This document shows, in pieces, positions 1 through 7,217 of a stretch of DNA of 19,795 nucleotides. This DNA is from Veillonella parvula. Its GTDB lineage: Bacteria > Bacillota > Negativicutes > Veillonellales > Veillonellaceae. The translations under genes were made by a program, and so were the position numbers. The stretch is taken from NCBI GenBank assembly GCA_947096075.1, contig CAMUQE010000017.1:1-19795 (forward strand). The letters are read 5' to 3'. Position 1 is the first letter of the stretch; each line of letters starts with the position of its first letter. The notes under the pieces were generated by a model, which worked only from the letters and a program-made list of their open reading frames with translations, was not told where the DNA came from and did not search any database.

Positions 1-12
1 GATTTAAAATTA

Positions 13-21
13 TGATATAAT
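13..21 (+). promoter_or_regulatory. Extended -10 promoter element for the AAA ATPase gene
   Basis: TATAAT at 16-21 is preceded by TG and one base (13-15), an extended -10 element. The -35 region would fall at or before the window edge, so it cannot be judged. It lies about 30 bases upstream of the ATG at 51, and a strong GGAGGTGA ribosome binding site sits at 39-46. Confidence 0.5.
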
Positions 22-50
22 AATTTCCGTAAATAGTTGGAGGTGAGTAT

Positions 51-1115
51 ATGAATTTTGTGGGACGTGCTGAGATTATAGAGCGTATCCAGTCCCGAAT
101 TGCATTGGACCAAATGAGTTTATGTGTTGTATATGGTCCTCATCGCAGTGGTAAATCCTATGTGGCTTCGCAGCTTGTACGCCGTCATAAGGCGGTATAC
201 TTAGCGGGGCGCATGGCCAATGAATCCGTCCATGTGGCTGATATAAATAGAGATCTTGAGGCACGTTTTGTTCCTGCTGATGCTCAAGACAAGTTTGAGC
301 CTGTAGAGACCTTGCATGAGGCCTTTGTAAGACTTTTTGAAAGTAGTGTGAAAACACCTCAAACTGTGGTGATTGATGATTATCCTGCCTTGGTAGAGGC
401 TGTATCTCAGTTTCCCATTCACTTGCGCGATTTATTAGATACCTATAAAGATACGAGTCGTTTGAACATCATTTTGATGGCTAATGGCATGGAACAGCTC
501 GATGGCCGCATCATTGGCAATCGCAGCCTTATCGGACCTTTCGTGTCCGAATATCTCGAGGTGAAACCATTTTCCTTGGTTGATATGAAATCCTTGGGCC
601 TTCACTATGCAAAGGATGATTTGCGCACCGTCTTTGCTGTAACAGGTGGTTTGCCTGCCTATGTACAATACTTTGATAATGGTGAAAGCATCGATACGAA
701 TATTATTAATTTGTTCTTCTCAGTAACGGGAGCTCTCTTTGAAGAAACACAGTATATCTTGCATCGAGATATGAAAAATATAACGGGTGCCAATGCCATT
801 TTAACGGGTCTTGCTAGCTTGGAAAGACCGTACTACGTGGAGCTTTTACAAGAAAGCCAAATTAAAAGTGGCACCTTTACATCCCGTTTGAACTATCTTA
901 TGTCGATGGGGCTCGTGGGTCGCATTCAGGCAAGTAACCGTGGGAACGCGAAGTACGCGGATTACCATTTCACGAATAGTATGTTCCATTTCTGGTACCG
1001 CTATGTATATAAATACTGGGGCGACATCGTGCGCGGTTATGGCGCTGATGTATATTATAATCATGTAAAACCGCAGCTCAATGACTTTGTTCAAGCCGCG
1101 TGTATTGCGATGTAA
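51..1115 (+). CDS. Archaeal-type AAA ATPase (ATPase plus partial DUF234 region), shortened C-terminus
   Basis: Predicted P-loop ATPase of the family often named archaeal ATPase/DUF234, whose members hydrolyse ATP but mostly lack a known cellular role. The N-terminal FVGRAE signature is typical. Walker A is GPHRSGKS at residues 29-36 and Walker B is VVIDDY at 106-111. Near residue 305 the motif FWYRYVYKY marks the beginning of the DUF234-type region. Family members usually run to about 450 residues; this one stops at 354, just after that motif. The +2 frame across the stop reads RVYCDVIRQ, which resembles the expected continuation of the family, so a frameshift near 1085-1095 is possible. The start is supported by GGAGGTGA eight bases upstream. 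A terminator follows directly, so the gene appears monocistronic. The ATPase call is firm and the biological role is unknown. Confidence 0.8.
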   Translation: MNFVGRAEIIERIQSRIALDQMSLCVVYGPHRSGKSYVASQLVRRHKAVYLAGRMANESVHVADINRDLEARFVPADAQDKFEPVETLHEAFVRLFESSVKTPQTVVIDDYPALVEAVSQFPIHLRDLLDTYKDTSRLNIILMANGMEQLDGRIIGNRSLIGPFVSEYLEVKPFSLVDMKSLGLHYAKDDLRTVFAVTGGLPAYVQYFDNGESIDTNIINLFFSVTGALFEETQYILHRDMKNITGANAILTGLASLERPYYVELLQESQIKSGTFTSRLNYLMSMGLVGRIQASNRGNAKYADYHFTNSMFHFWYRYVYKYWGDIVRGYGADVYYNHVKPQLNDFVQAACIAM

Positions 1116-1169
1116 TCAGACAATCTCAGATTGAATACTATTACCCAATGATAGTATATATTTCCTCTA

Positions 1170-1206
1170 AAAAATGACACCACATTACATATGTGGTGTC
1201 ATTTTT
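1170..1206 (+). terminator. Intrinsic terminator after the AAA ATPase gene
   Basis: A perfect 16-base-pair inverted repeat (arms 1170-1185 and 1191-1206) encloses a 5-base loop. It is flanked by an A run on the left and a T run on the right, so it could also work as a bidirectional terminator. It lies 54 bases after the ATPase stop codon. Confidence 0.9.
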
Positions 1207-1260
1207 AGTCATTATATATTTTCAGTAATTACCCTTTTGCTCGCATACGTATGTTGTACT

Positions 1261-1289
1261 TTGGATAGAAATTAAGGCTCAACTATAAC
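1261..1289 (+). promoter_or_regulatory. Candidate promoter for the sigma-like gene
   Basis: TTGGAT (1261-1266) and TATAAC (1284-1289) are separated by 17 bases, a standard sigma-A geometry with reasonable matches. It lies about 100 bases upstream of the preferred ATG at 1388. The rest of 1207-1387 shows no other feature. Confidence 0.4.
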
Positions 1290-1387
1290 AGAATATAGGG
1301 AAATTCCAAGGAATTGCCGATTTGTCAAAAAATTCTTTCCGCGGTATTGTGTACATAAGCGCTATGCCATGGCAGGAAAGGGGATTT

Positions 1388-2233
1388 ATGTTATATACCA
1401 ACGAAGAACCTTTAGTACAAAAAACATGTATTAAAACTGCAAACTTACAGTCTTATCAAGAGGCGGAAAACACAGTAGACAAAAAGGCATTACCTGCTGA
1501 GACATCGCCTCACAAGGCTCCAGAAACATTAAAACTACAGACCCTCGTCTGTGGTCATCAAGTCTTATCGTCCTTGTCGGACAAGAGTCTCGTGTCCATT
1601 TGTCAAAAGCCGAATATGCGGATTCAGACGGTAGGGTATCAACCGTGGTCCGTTGACGAGCTTCGTCATGATGCGGCACAAATCGAGCTCTGTCGCAGGT
1701 ATCGACCGCTCATCTTGCACTATACGAATCGCATGGGAAACCGCGAGTTCCGCGAGGACGTAGAGAGCTATCTATGGGCGATCCTCATAGAATCAATTTA
1801 TAGCTTTGATTTGGACGGGCCCGTACCATTCGCAGGCTTCGTAAAAGCTGGCATCATGTACGGTTATATGCGGTACTGGAAACGGGAGCGATTGCGTTAT
1901 CGCCGTGAAATTCACATCCCAGATCGCACCACCGATGATGGAGAAGTCGCCTTTGGTATGGATATCTTCGCATCTGGCGAGAATGTGGCGGATATGGTGA
2001 TGAGTGCCGACGAAGAGCATAGGATACGAGCTCGCCTAGTGTGGGCTTTAGGCAGACTGTCTCCTGATCAACGGGACCTACTGCGCCGTGTCTATGGTGA
2101 GTGTCAAAGCTTGGTATCGGTTAGTGAAGAGTTGAACTGCAGCCGCCAAGCCATCCAACGGCGTCACGAACGAGCCATTCGGAAGCTGCGCAGATATTTG
2201 AGTACGGACTTTGAAGACTTGCATATACATTAG
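1388..2233 (+). CDS. Sigma-70 family RNA polymerase sigma factor, orphan type
   Basis: Predicted sigma factor or sigma-like regulator that would direct RNA polymerase to a dedicated promoter set. The preferred start at 1388 follows AGGAAAGGGG with good spacing; an upstream TTG at 1322 would add 22 residues without a clear ribosome binding site. The product is 281 residues. The first 80 or so residues are not recognisable. A region 2-like segment follows, containing ELCRRYRPLI, then a stretch with SFDLDGPVPFAGFVKAGI and a basic tract (WKRERLRYRRE) resembling the core-binding and -10-binding parts. The C-terminal region 4 has a helix-turn-helix: ALGRLSPDQRDLLRRVYGE, then VSEELNCSRQAIQRRHERAIRKLRRYL broken across its two helices. 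No anti-sigma gene is adjacent. It could serve a competence or stress regulon, but the sequence does not say which. Confidence 0.75.
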   Translation: MLYTNEEPLVQKTCIKTANLQSYQEAENTVDKKALPAETSPHKAPETLKLQTLVCGHQVLSSLSDKSLVSICQKPNMRIQTVGYQPWSVDELRHDAAQIELCRRYRPLILHYTNRMGNREFREDVESYLWAILIESIYSFDLDGPVPFAGFVKAGIMYGYMRYWKRERLRYRREIHIPDRTTDDGEVAFGMDIFASGENVADMVMSADEEHRIRARLVWALGRLSPDQRDLLRRVYGECQSLVSVSEELNCSRQAIQRRHERAIRKLRRYLSTDFEDLHIH

Positions 2234-2423
2234 TTATTATAATTTAATTTCTTATTTATATCCTATATATTGCATATTTCTTTTAATCTCGATTAACAAA
2301 TATACATAAAATATGCAATTCTCAATTTAAATGAGAAAATAATGATACATCAGGGTATATATAACTTTTACAAGATCATAAAGTCTTTAATTATACGTAA
2401 ATTTCTATAGTTTTGTATATATA
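2234..2423. other. AT-rich intergenic stretch with an imperfect inverted repeat
   Basis: There is no open frame of note between the sigma-like gene and the next promoter. An 11-base inverted repeat (2269-2279 with 2309-2319, ATTGCATATTT and its complement) encloses a 29-base AT-rich loop. It lacks a following T run, so it is a poor intrinsic terminator. No other structure is convincing. Confidence 0.4.
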
Positions 2424-2452
2424 TTTACAAATTATACAGGCTGATATACAAT
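2424..2452 (+). promoter_or_regulatory. Promoter for the 202-residue unknown protein
   Basis: TTTACA (2424-2429) and TACAAT (2447-2452) are exactly 17 bases apart, a good sigma-A type match. Transcription would start near 2459 and leave an untranslated leader of about 95 bases before the ATG at 2553. Confidence 0.6.
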
Positions 2453-2461
2453 AAGGTCAGT

Positions 2462-2505
2462 AGCAGATTAAAGCATGCTAATCTGCTTTCACAGAACACG
2501 TGTTC
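2462..2505 (+). promoter_or_regulatory. Hairpin and palindrome in the 5' untranslated leader
   Basis: A perfect 9-base-pair hairpin (AGCAGATTA at 2462-2470, TAATCTGCT at 2479-2487, 8-base loop) is followed by the perfect 12-base palindrome GAACACGTGTTC at 2494-2505. Both lie just downstream of the predicted transcription start. That placement suits an operator or an RNA control element for the gene at 2553. The structure is seen directly; the regulatory role is inferred. Confidence 0.45.
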
Positions 2506-2552
2506 ATTGTATTGTTGAAAGGAATGTTCCTGATCAGATTGGAGAGGATTCC

Positions 2553-3161
2553 ATGGCAATAGATGATAAACTAACAAATTTGATGGCCGCTCGGCTATCT
2601 AAGGGAGAAGATTTGGATTTGATCTACACGAATCCAAAGAATCACATTGTTTGTTTTATTCCTACCTATCAACCTAGTGGTGGGGACAGTACGAAGTGTT
2701 ATTTTGTGGATGGACGCGAAGAAATGGTCCATCTGCCGATGCGAACGATTACGCGAGAGCTGGCGATGCAGGAAGGGCTGAGACCCAATTACATCATGAC
2801 CAGCGATGGTCGACGCAGCAGCTATACCGCGCCTAAAACCTATGGTCCGCATCTAACCTTTGCGCATATTAAATGTCGCCGCCCTATCGGCAAGGACGTG
2901 GTGTATGGCCTCTTTAACGTGGCTATACCCTATGAATATATCGTTACGGAAGGTCCGGAACCGGATACGAGCTATATTCATGTGGCGGACTTTGCACCGA
3001 TTTTGGTGTACCAATCCCCGCGTCATGTCAAACATAAACTGAATGAAGCGATGCTAGAACACTGCAACTATGTTCGAAAAATGCTAGCCCGCATCAAACT
3101 CAGCCAAAACCCTCAAGTCGTGGCTGAACTATTTATCGCCTGGAGAGACCTAACGAGATAA
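2553..3161 (+). CDS. Unrecognised 202-residue protein, possible distant ComK-like regulator
   Basis: I do not recognise this gene with confidence. The start at 2553 follows GGAGAGGA at 2541-2548; an upstream ATG at 2475 would add 26 residues and begins inside a leader hairpin, so it is not preferred. The product is soluble, with no signal peptide or membrane segment, and has a beta-rich look (NHIVCFIPTY, KCYFVDG, HLTFAHIKC) followed by a helical basic C-terminus. The middle, from GRRSSY through HLTFAHIK to VAIPYEYI, loosely resembles the Bacillus competence regulator ComK, which also has a short run before ISHVHVKEF and later LPISYNSF. This is a weak by-eye match, but it is of interest because a sigma-like factor lies just upstream. 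It has its own promoter and is followed by a terminator at 3291. Confidence 0.6.
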   Translation: MAIDDKLTNLMAARLSKGEDLDLIYTNPKNHIVCFIPTYQPSGGDSTKCYFVDGREEMVHLPMRTITRELAMQEGLRPNYIMTSDGRRSSYTAPKTYGPHLTFAHIKCRRPIGKDVVYGLFNVAIPYEYIVTEGPEPDTSYIHVADFAPILVYQSPRHVKHKLNEAMLEHCNYVRKMLARIKLSQNPQVVAELFIAWRDLTR

Positions 3162-3290
3162 TTCGTTGGATGGTGAAAGTAGAAGTAGGAGGGTGGAGAG
3201 AAATCTGGGAAAGGAGGATAGGCGTATAAGAAAATAAACGAAACTGCTGGAGCAGATGAATTATTAAAAATAAGTTAAATATTGAACCTC

Positions 3291-3325
3291 AATAGAGCTA
3301 CCTTATATAAGGTGGCTCTATTTTC
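3291..3325 (+). terminator. Intrinsic terminator upstream of CRISPR leader 1
   Basis: Arms 3291-3305 and 3308-3322 form a 15-base-pair stem with one G-U type pair, and a T run lies at and after the 3' arm. It lies about 130 bases after the 202-residue gene and 30 bases before the array 1 promoter, isolating the array from upstream transcription. Confidence 0.75.
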
Positions 3326-3352
3326 ATATGTTTTTCATTAATGCTAGTGATG

Positions 3353-3525
3353 TGCTATAATAGACCTAGATTTAATCTTTGGAAAACTAAATCTGCGCCG
3401 TTGTGATAGTGGCGCGGTTAAATGGTATTATTTTAGCTCGCTAAAGTGACTTTTAGGGTAGATTTACAATCTCCGCCGTTTTTTGCATTTTAGAACTAGT
3501 AAATATCTGTTGTTTCAAAGACAGG
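3353..3525 (+). promoter_or_regulatory. CRISPR leader 1 with its promoter
   Basis: This AT-rich leader sits directly before the first repeat of array 1. An extended -10 (TG, one base, then TATAAT at 3356-3361) lies about 165 bases upstream of the first repeat, so transcription should start near 3368. The leader is closely similar over its whole length to the sequence before array 2 (16752-16925). Shared items are a 12-base direct repeat ATCT(G/C)CGCCGTT at 3391 and 3469, a GCGCC/GGCGC hairpin at 3395-3415, a TTTAG/CTAAA hairpin at 3432-3445, and the sequence TTTCAAAGACAG abutting the repeat. In known systems the leader end is where Cas1-Cas2 inserts new spacers. Confidence 0.85.
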
Positions 3526-6500
3526 GTTAAATTAAATGATCCCCATTAGGGGACGGAAACCCCAATCATATTTGAAGGGTAATCGTGTTCAGCTTTGTTT
3601 TTAGTTAAATTAAATGATCCCCATTAGGGGACGGAAACGCATATACAGAAGATGTAGATTTTTGTGATTTGAATAATTGTTAAATTAAATGATCCCCATT
3701 AGGGGACGGAAACACCTAATAGGCTTTGACAAATGAATGTCCACATATCGATGTTGTCGTTAAATTAAATGATCCCCATTAGGGGACGGAAACCCCAATC
3801 TTGGAAGGTGCGGAGCGGCATTTCTAAATATTCAGGTTAAATTAAATGATCCCCATTAGGGGACGGAAACTGAATCGATTTATTAAATCCGTACGTACTT
3901 TACCAGTGAGTTAAATTAAATGATCCCCATTAGGGGACGGAAACTTATCTTCATATCTTATGCTATATAGATATGTTCCGATGATGTGTTAAATTAAATG
4001 ATCCCCATTAGGGGACGGAAACGATTTTTCTCAATTCTGTTGTTTCTTGCTCTACTTTGTCAGGTTAAATTAAATGATCCCCATTAGGGGACGGAAACTT
4101 CAGATTTGATGGCATCTTTAATGTAACGATTCATAATTGGAGTTAAATTAAATGATCCCCATTAGGGGACGGAAACTCAAGTGTGTTTTTCGGTTTATAT
4201 TTCATTCTACACTATCCTCAGTTAAATTAAATGATCCCCATTAGGGGACGGAAACTACATTCTTCAATTAATCTCATACGTTCATCATGTTTTAATGTTA
4301 AATTAAATGATCCCCATTAGGGGACGGAAACGCCATTTTTGGCGACTGTCTCCATATTCTTCCGCATTTTTTGCGAGTTAAATTAAATGATCCCCATTAG
4401 GGGACGGAAACCACATTTTGATTACATCACTGATATCGTACTTCATGTTATCTTGTTAAATTAAATGATCCCCATTAGGGGACGGAAACTTAAAAGAAAG
4501 TGAGATTGTATGAAGCTATCTAAAATCAAAAGTTAAATTAAATGATCCCCATTAGGGGACGGAAACAAGATAGCATCAAATCGTCGATAAGGCCTCTTAC
4601 GCCATCTTGTTAAATTAAATGATCCCCATTAGGGGACGGAAACATTATTCATAAGATGAACACAATATAAATTAAGTAATGTCCTTGTTAAATTAAATGA
4701 TCCCCATTAGGGGACGGAAACAATACTGTTGCCCTTTGCCTGTTACTTTAGGCGTTTTATTAAGGTTAAATTAAATGATCCCCATTAGGGGACGGAAACG
4801 CCAAATCTTTACACATTCTATACGGTGTAATATTTTGCTCCGTTAAATTAAATGATCCCCATTAGGGGACGGAAACTCTATAGCTTACGTTACGAGGATA
4901 ATTTATATTTTCTTGACGAGTTAAATTAAATGATTCCCATTAGGGGACGGAAACAATAGCCTATTTTTACATCGCTTAATTTGCTTACTCCTTTGTGTTA
5001 AATTAAATGATCCCCATTAGGGGACGGAAACGCTCGATAATAAAATAAAACATTATTTTTCCTCCTTTTAAAATTGTTAAATTAAATGATCCCCATTAGG
5101 GGACGGAAACCAATATTAAATTTAGAAATACATTCTTCAATTAATCTCATACGTGTTAAATTAAATGATCCCCATTAGGGGACGGAAACAATAGCTTGCA
5201 TATAGGTAGCCTCATCCGTTTTGATTTTCTGTTAAATTAAATGATCCCCATTAGGGGACGGAAACGCTCTCTTATAGTAAATTTGCTTGATGCTTGAATA
5301 TCTCCAAATGTTAAATTAAATGATCCCCATTAGGGGACGGAAACTATGTTTACCCATTAGATACAAACCCATTAGTATAGCGTCTAAAGTTAAATTAAAT
5401 GATCCCCATTAGGGGACGGAAACATTCAGTTTTCAAAGACCGAAGGCACTCAACCACTCGCCGGTTAAATTAAATGATCCCCTGATGGGGACGGAAACGA
5501 TTTCATTTTCATTGTTGTAAAACCCATTCTAAATCTCCTCGTTAAATTAAATAATCCCCATTAGGGGACGGAAACCCATTTTTAGCAAGTAAAGCCATAA
5601 GCATTTTATTTTGCTCTTTTGTTAAATTAAATGATCCCCATTAGGGGACGGAATCTTTCGGATAGTGAAATTATATTGCATGGTTACACATCCTTGCGTT
5701 AAATTAAATAATCCTCTGATGGGGACGGAAACACACCGTCAGGAATTTCTAAGCTAAACGCAGTAGCTTGAGACTGGTTAAATTAAATAATCCCCAAAAG
5801 GGGACGGAAACTTTCTTCCTTTTAACGTCTTCAACCCGCCATGTATAAAAACAAGTTAAATTAAATGATCCCCATTAGGTGACGGAAACTTGTATTCTTT
5901 GCCTTCAACATCAGTCACATGCTTAGCCTTTAGTTAAATTAAATAATCCCCTGATGGGGACGGAAACGTTACCTACGATATTCAATTTTCAAAGACCGAA
6001 GCACCCAAACCGTTAAATTAAATGATCCCCTGATGGGGACGGAAACAATTCATCTTTAGCTACACGAATGTTTTGATTCAACTCGTCTTGGTTAAATTAA
6101 ATGATTCCCTTTAGGGGACGGAAATACGCTCATTAGAGTATACAGGTAATACATTTCTACGAACATATTGTTAAATTAAATAATCCCCTAATGGGGACGG
6201 AAACACAGTCTTTTTTAGTTTCTCAACAATTTGTTGTCCATAGAGTTTGTTAAATCAAATAATCCTCATTAGGGGCCGGAAACTTGTCTGTAATAAGTTT
6301 GCCATCTGGCATTTGTAACATAATCTTGTTAAATTAAATAATTTCCATTAGGGGACGGAAGCATTATGTGTGATATAATTACGTTAGGTTTGGTGCGTAA
6401 TGTTAAATTAAATAATCCCCTGATGGGGACGAAAACCTGTATTTGTCTACAATCCCTACTAGCGCCTCGACTTCTTTCTTGTTAAATTAAATAATCCTCA

Positions 6501-7047
6501 TTAGGGGACGGAAACTTATAATCAACAAAAGGCCGCTCGTTCTCGTGAACATTATAGCGTTAAATTAAATAATCCCCATTAGGGGACGGAAATACACAAT
6601 TCGTTTAAATTCCCATAATCAATTTCTGTTTTTCCATGTTAAATTAAATGATCCCCATTAGGGGGCGAAATTCATCTCGAGTATATAGTTCGTTTTCTTC
6701 GTGTTAAATCAAATGATCCCTATAAAGGGACGGAAATACGTTACCATTCAACATGACATTAAACATCTTGAATCGTGCTAGTTAAATTATATAATCCCCA
6801 TTAGGGGACGGAAACTGCAGTGTTTACTCATTACATATCACCGCATCAAGCAGTATTGATAAATTAAATGATTCGCTGATGGGGACGGAAATGTACATGA
6901 TATGTACCTCCTTAAAAAATGTCTTATAAGAGAGTTAAATTAAATAATCCCCTGATGGGGACGGAAACTTCTTCCCCCCATAAGGATGGGCTACATAGAT
7001 AAGCTTCTTGCTGTTAAATTAAATAATCCCCTTACGGGGCCGGTTCT
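3526..7047 (+). CRISPR. CRISPR array 1: 46 repeats, 45 spacers, type III-A
   Basis: The repeats are 35 bases long. The consensus starts GTTAAATTAAATGAT, then CCCC, loop ATTA, GGGG, and ends ACGGAAAC. Spacers are mostly 39-45 bases, with one of 30. By my count 24 of the first 25 repeats are identical, the exception being a point change in the repeat at 4920. From the repeat at 5464 onward almost every repeat differs, with ATAAT for ATGAT, TGAT loops and end changes, and the last one at 7013 is badly degraded. This places the leader on the left and the oldest end on the right. The terminal ACGGAAAC is the 8-base crRNA handle known from Streptococcus thermophilus type III-A, just below the predicted Cas6-cut stem. 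Spacers 10 and 21 overlap in sequence, and spacers 25 and 32 are related to each other. Confidence 0.98.
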
Positions 7048-7080
7048 TATCTCAAAAACTCATATAAGTACAAAAATATA

Positions 7081-7118
7081 GCCAGTATATTCTTATTTAG
7101 GAATATACTGGCTTTTTT
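7081..7118 (+). terminator. Intrinsic terminator at the end of CRISPR array 1
   Basis: A perfect 12-base-pair stem (7081-7092 with 7101-7112, GCCAGTATATTC and its complement) has an 8-base loop and is followed by six T residues. It ends the array 1 transcript just before the cas10 promoter, so the array and the effector genes look separately transcribed. Confidence 0.9.
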
Positions 7119-7140
7119 GTATAATTCTGAGGGTTTTCTA

Positions 7141-7169
7141 TTGGTTTTAATCAGAAATGAATATATAAT
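7141..7169 (+). promoter_or_regulatory. Promoter of the cas10-csm operon
   Basis: TTGGTT (7141-7146) and a perfect TATAAT (7164-7169) are spaced by 17 bases. Transcription would begin near 7176, about 40 bases before the cas10 start. It lies between the array 1 terminator and cas10 and is the only clear promoter upstream of the effector genes. Confidence 0.6.
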
Positions 7170-7217
7170 GAAGACAATAGTTCTTTTATTTCTTAAGTAG
7201 AGTTTGGAGGCGATGTG

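Noticed and set aside
1322..1387. TTG start adding 22 residues to the sigma-like protein
   Set aside because: The ATG at 1388 has a much better ribosome binding site, and the extension has no family support.
2860..3042. Second open frame inside the 202-residue gene
   Set aside because: It is a shadow frame with no ribosome binding site, inside a gene with a clear promoter and start.
3513..3525. TTTCAAAGAC shared between the leader end and spacers 25 and 32
   Set aside because: Ten shared bases in AT-rich DNA can be chance; the leader motif is conserved between leaders and has its own position-specific role.
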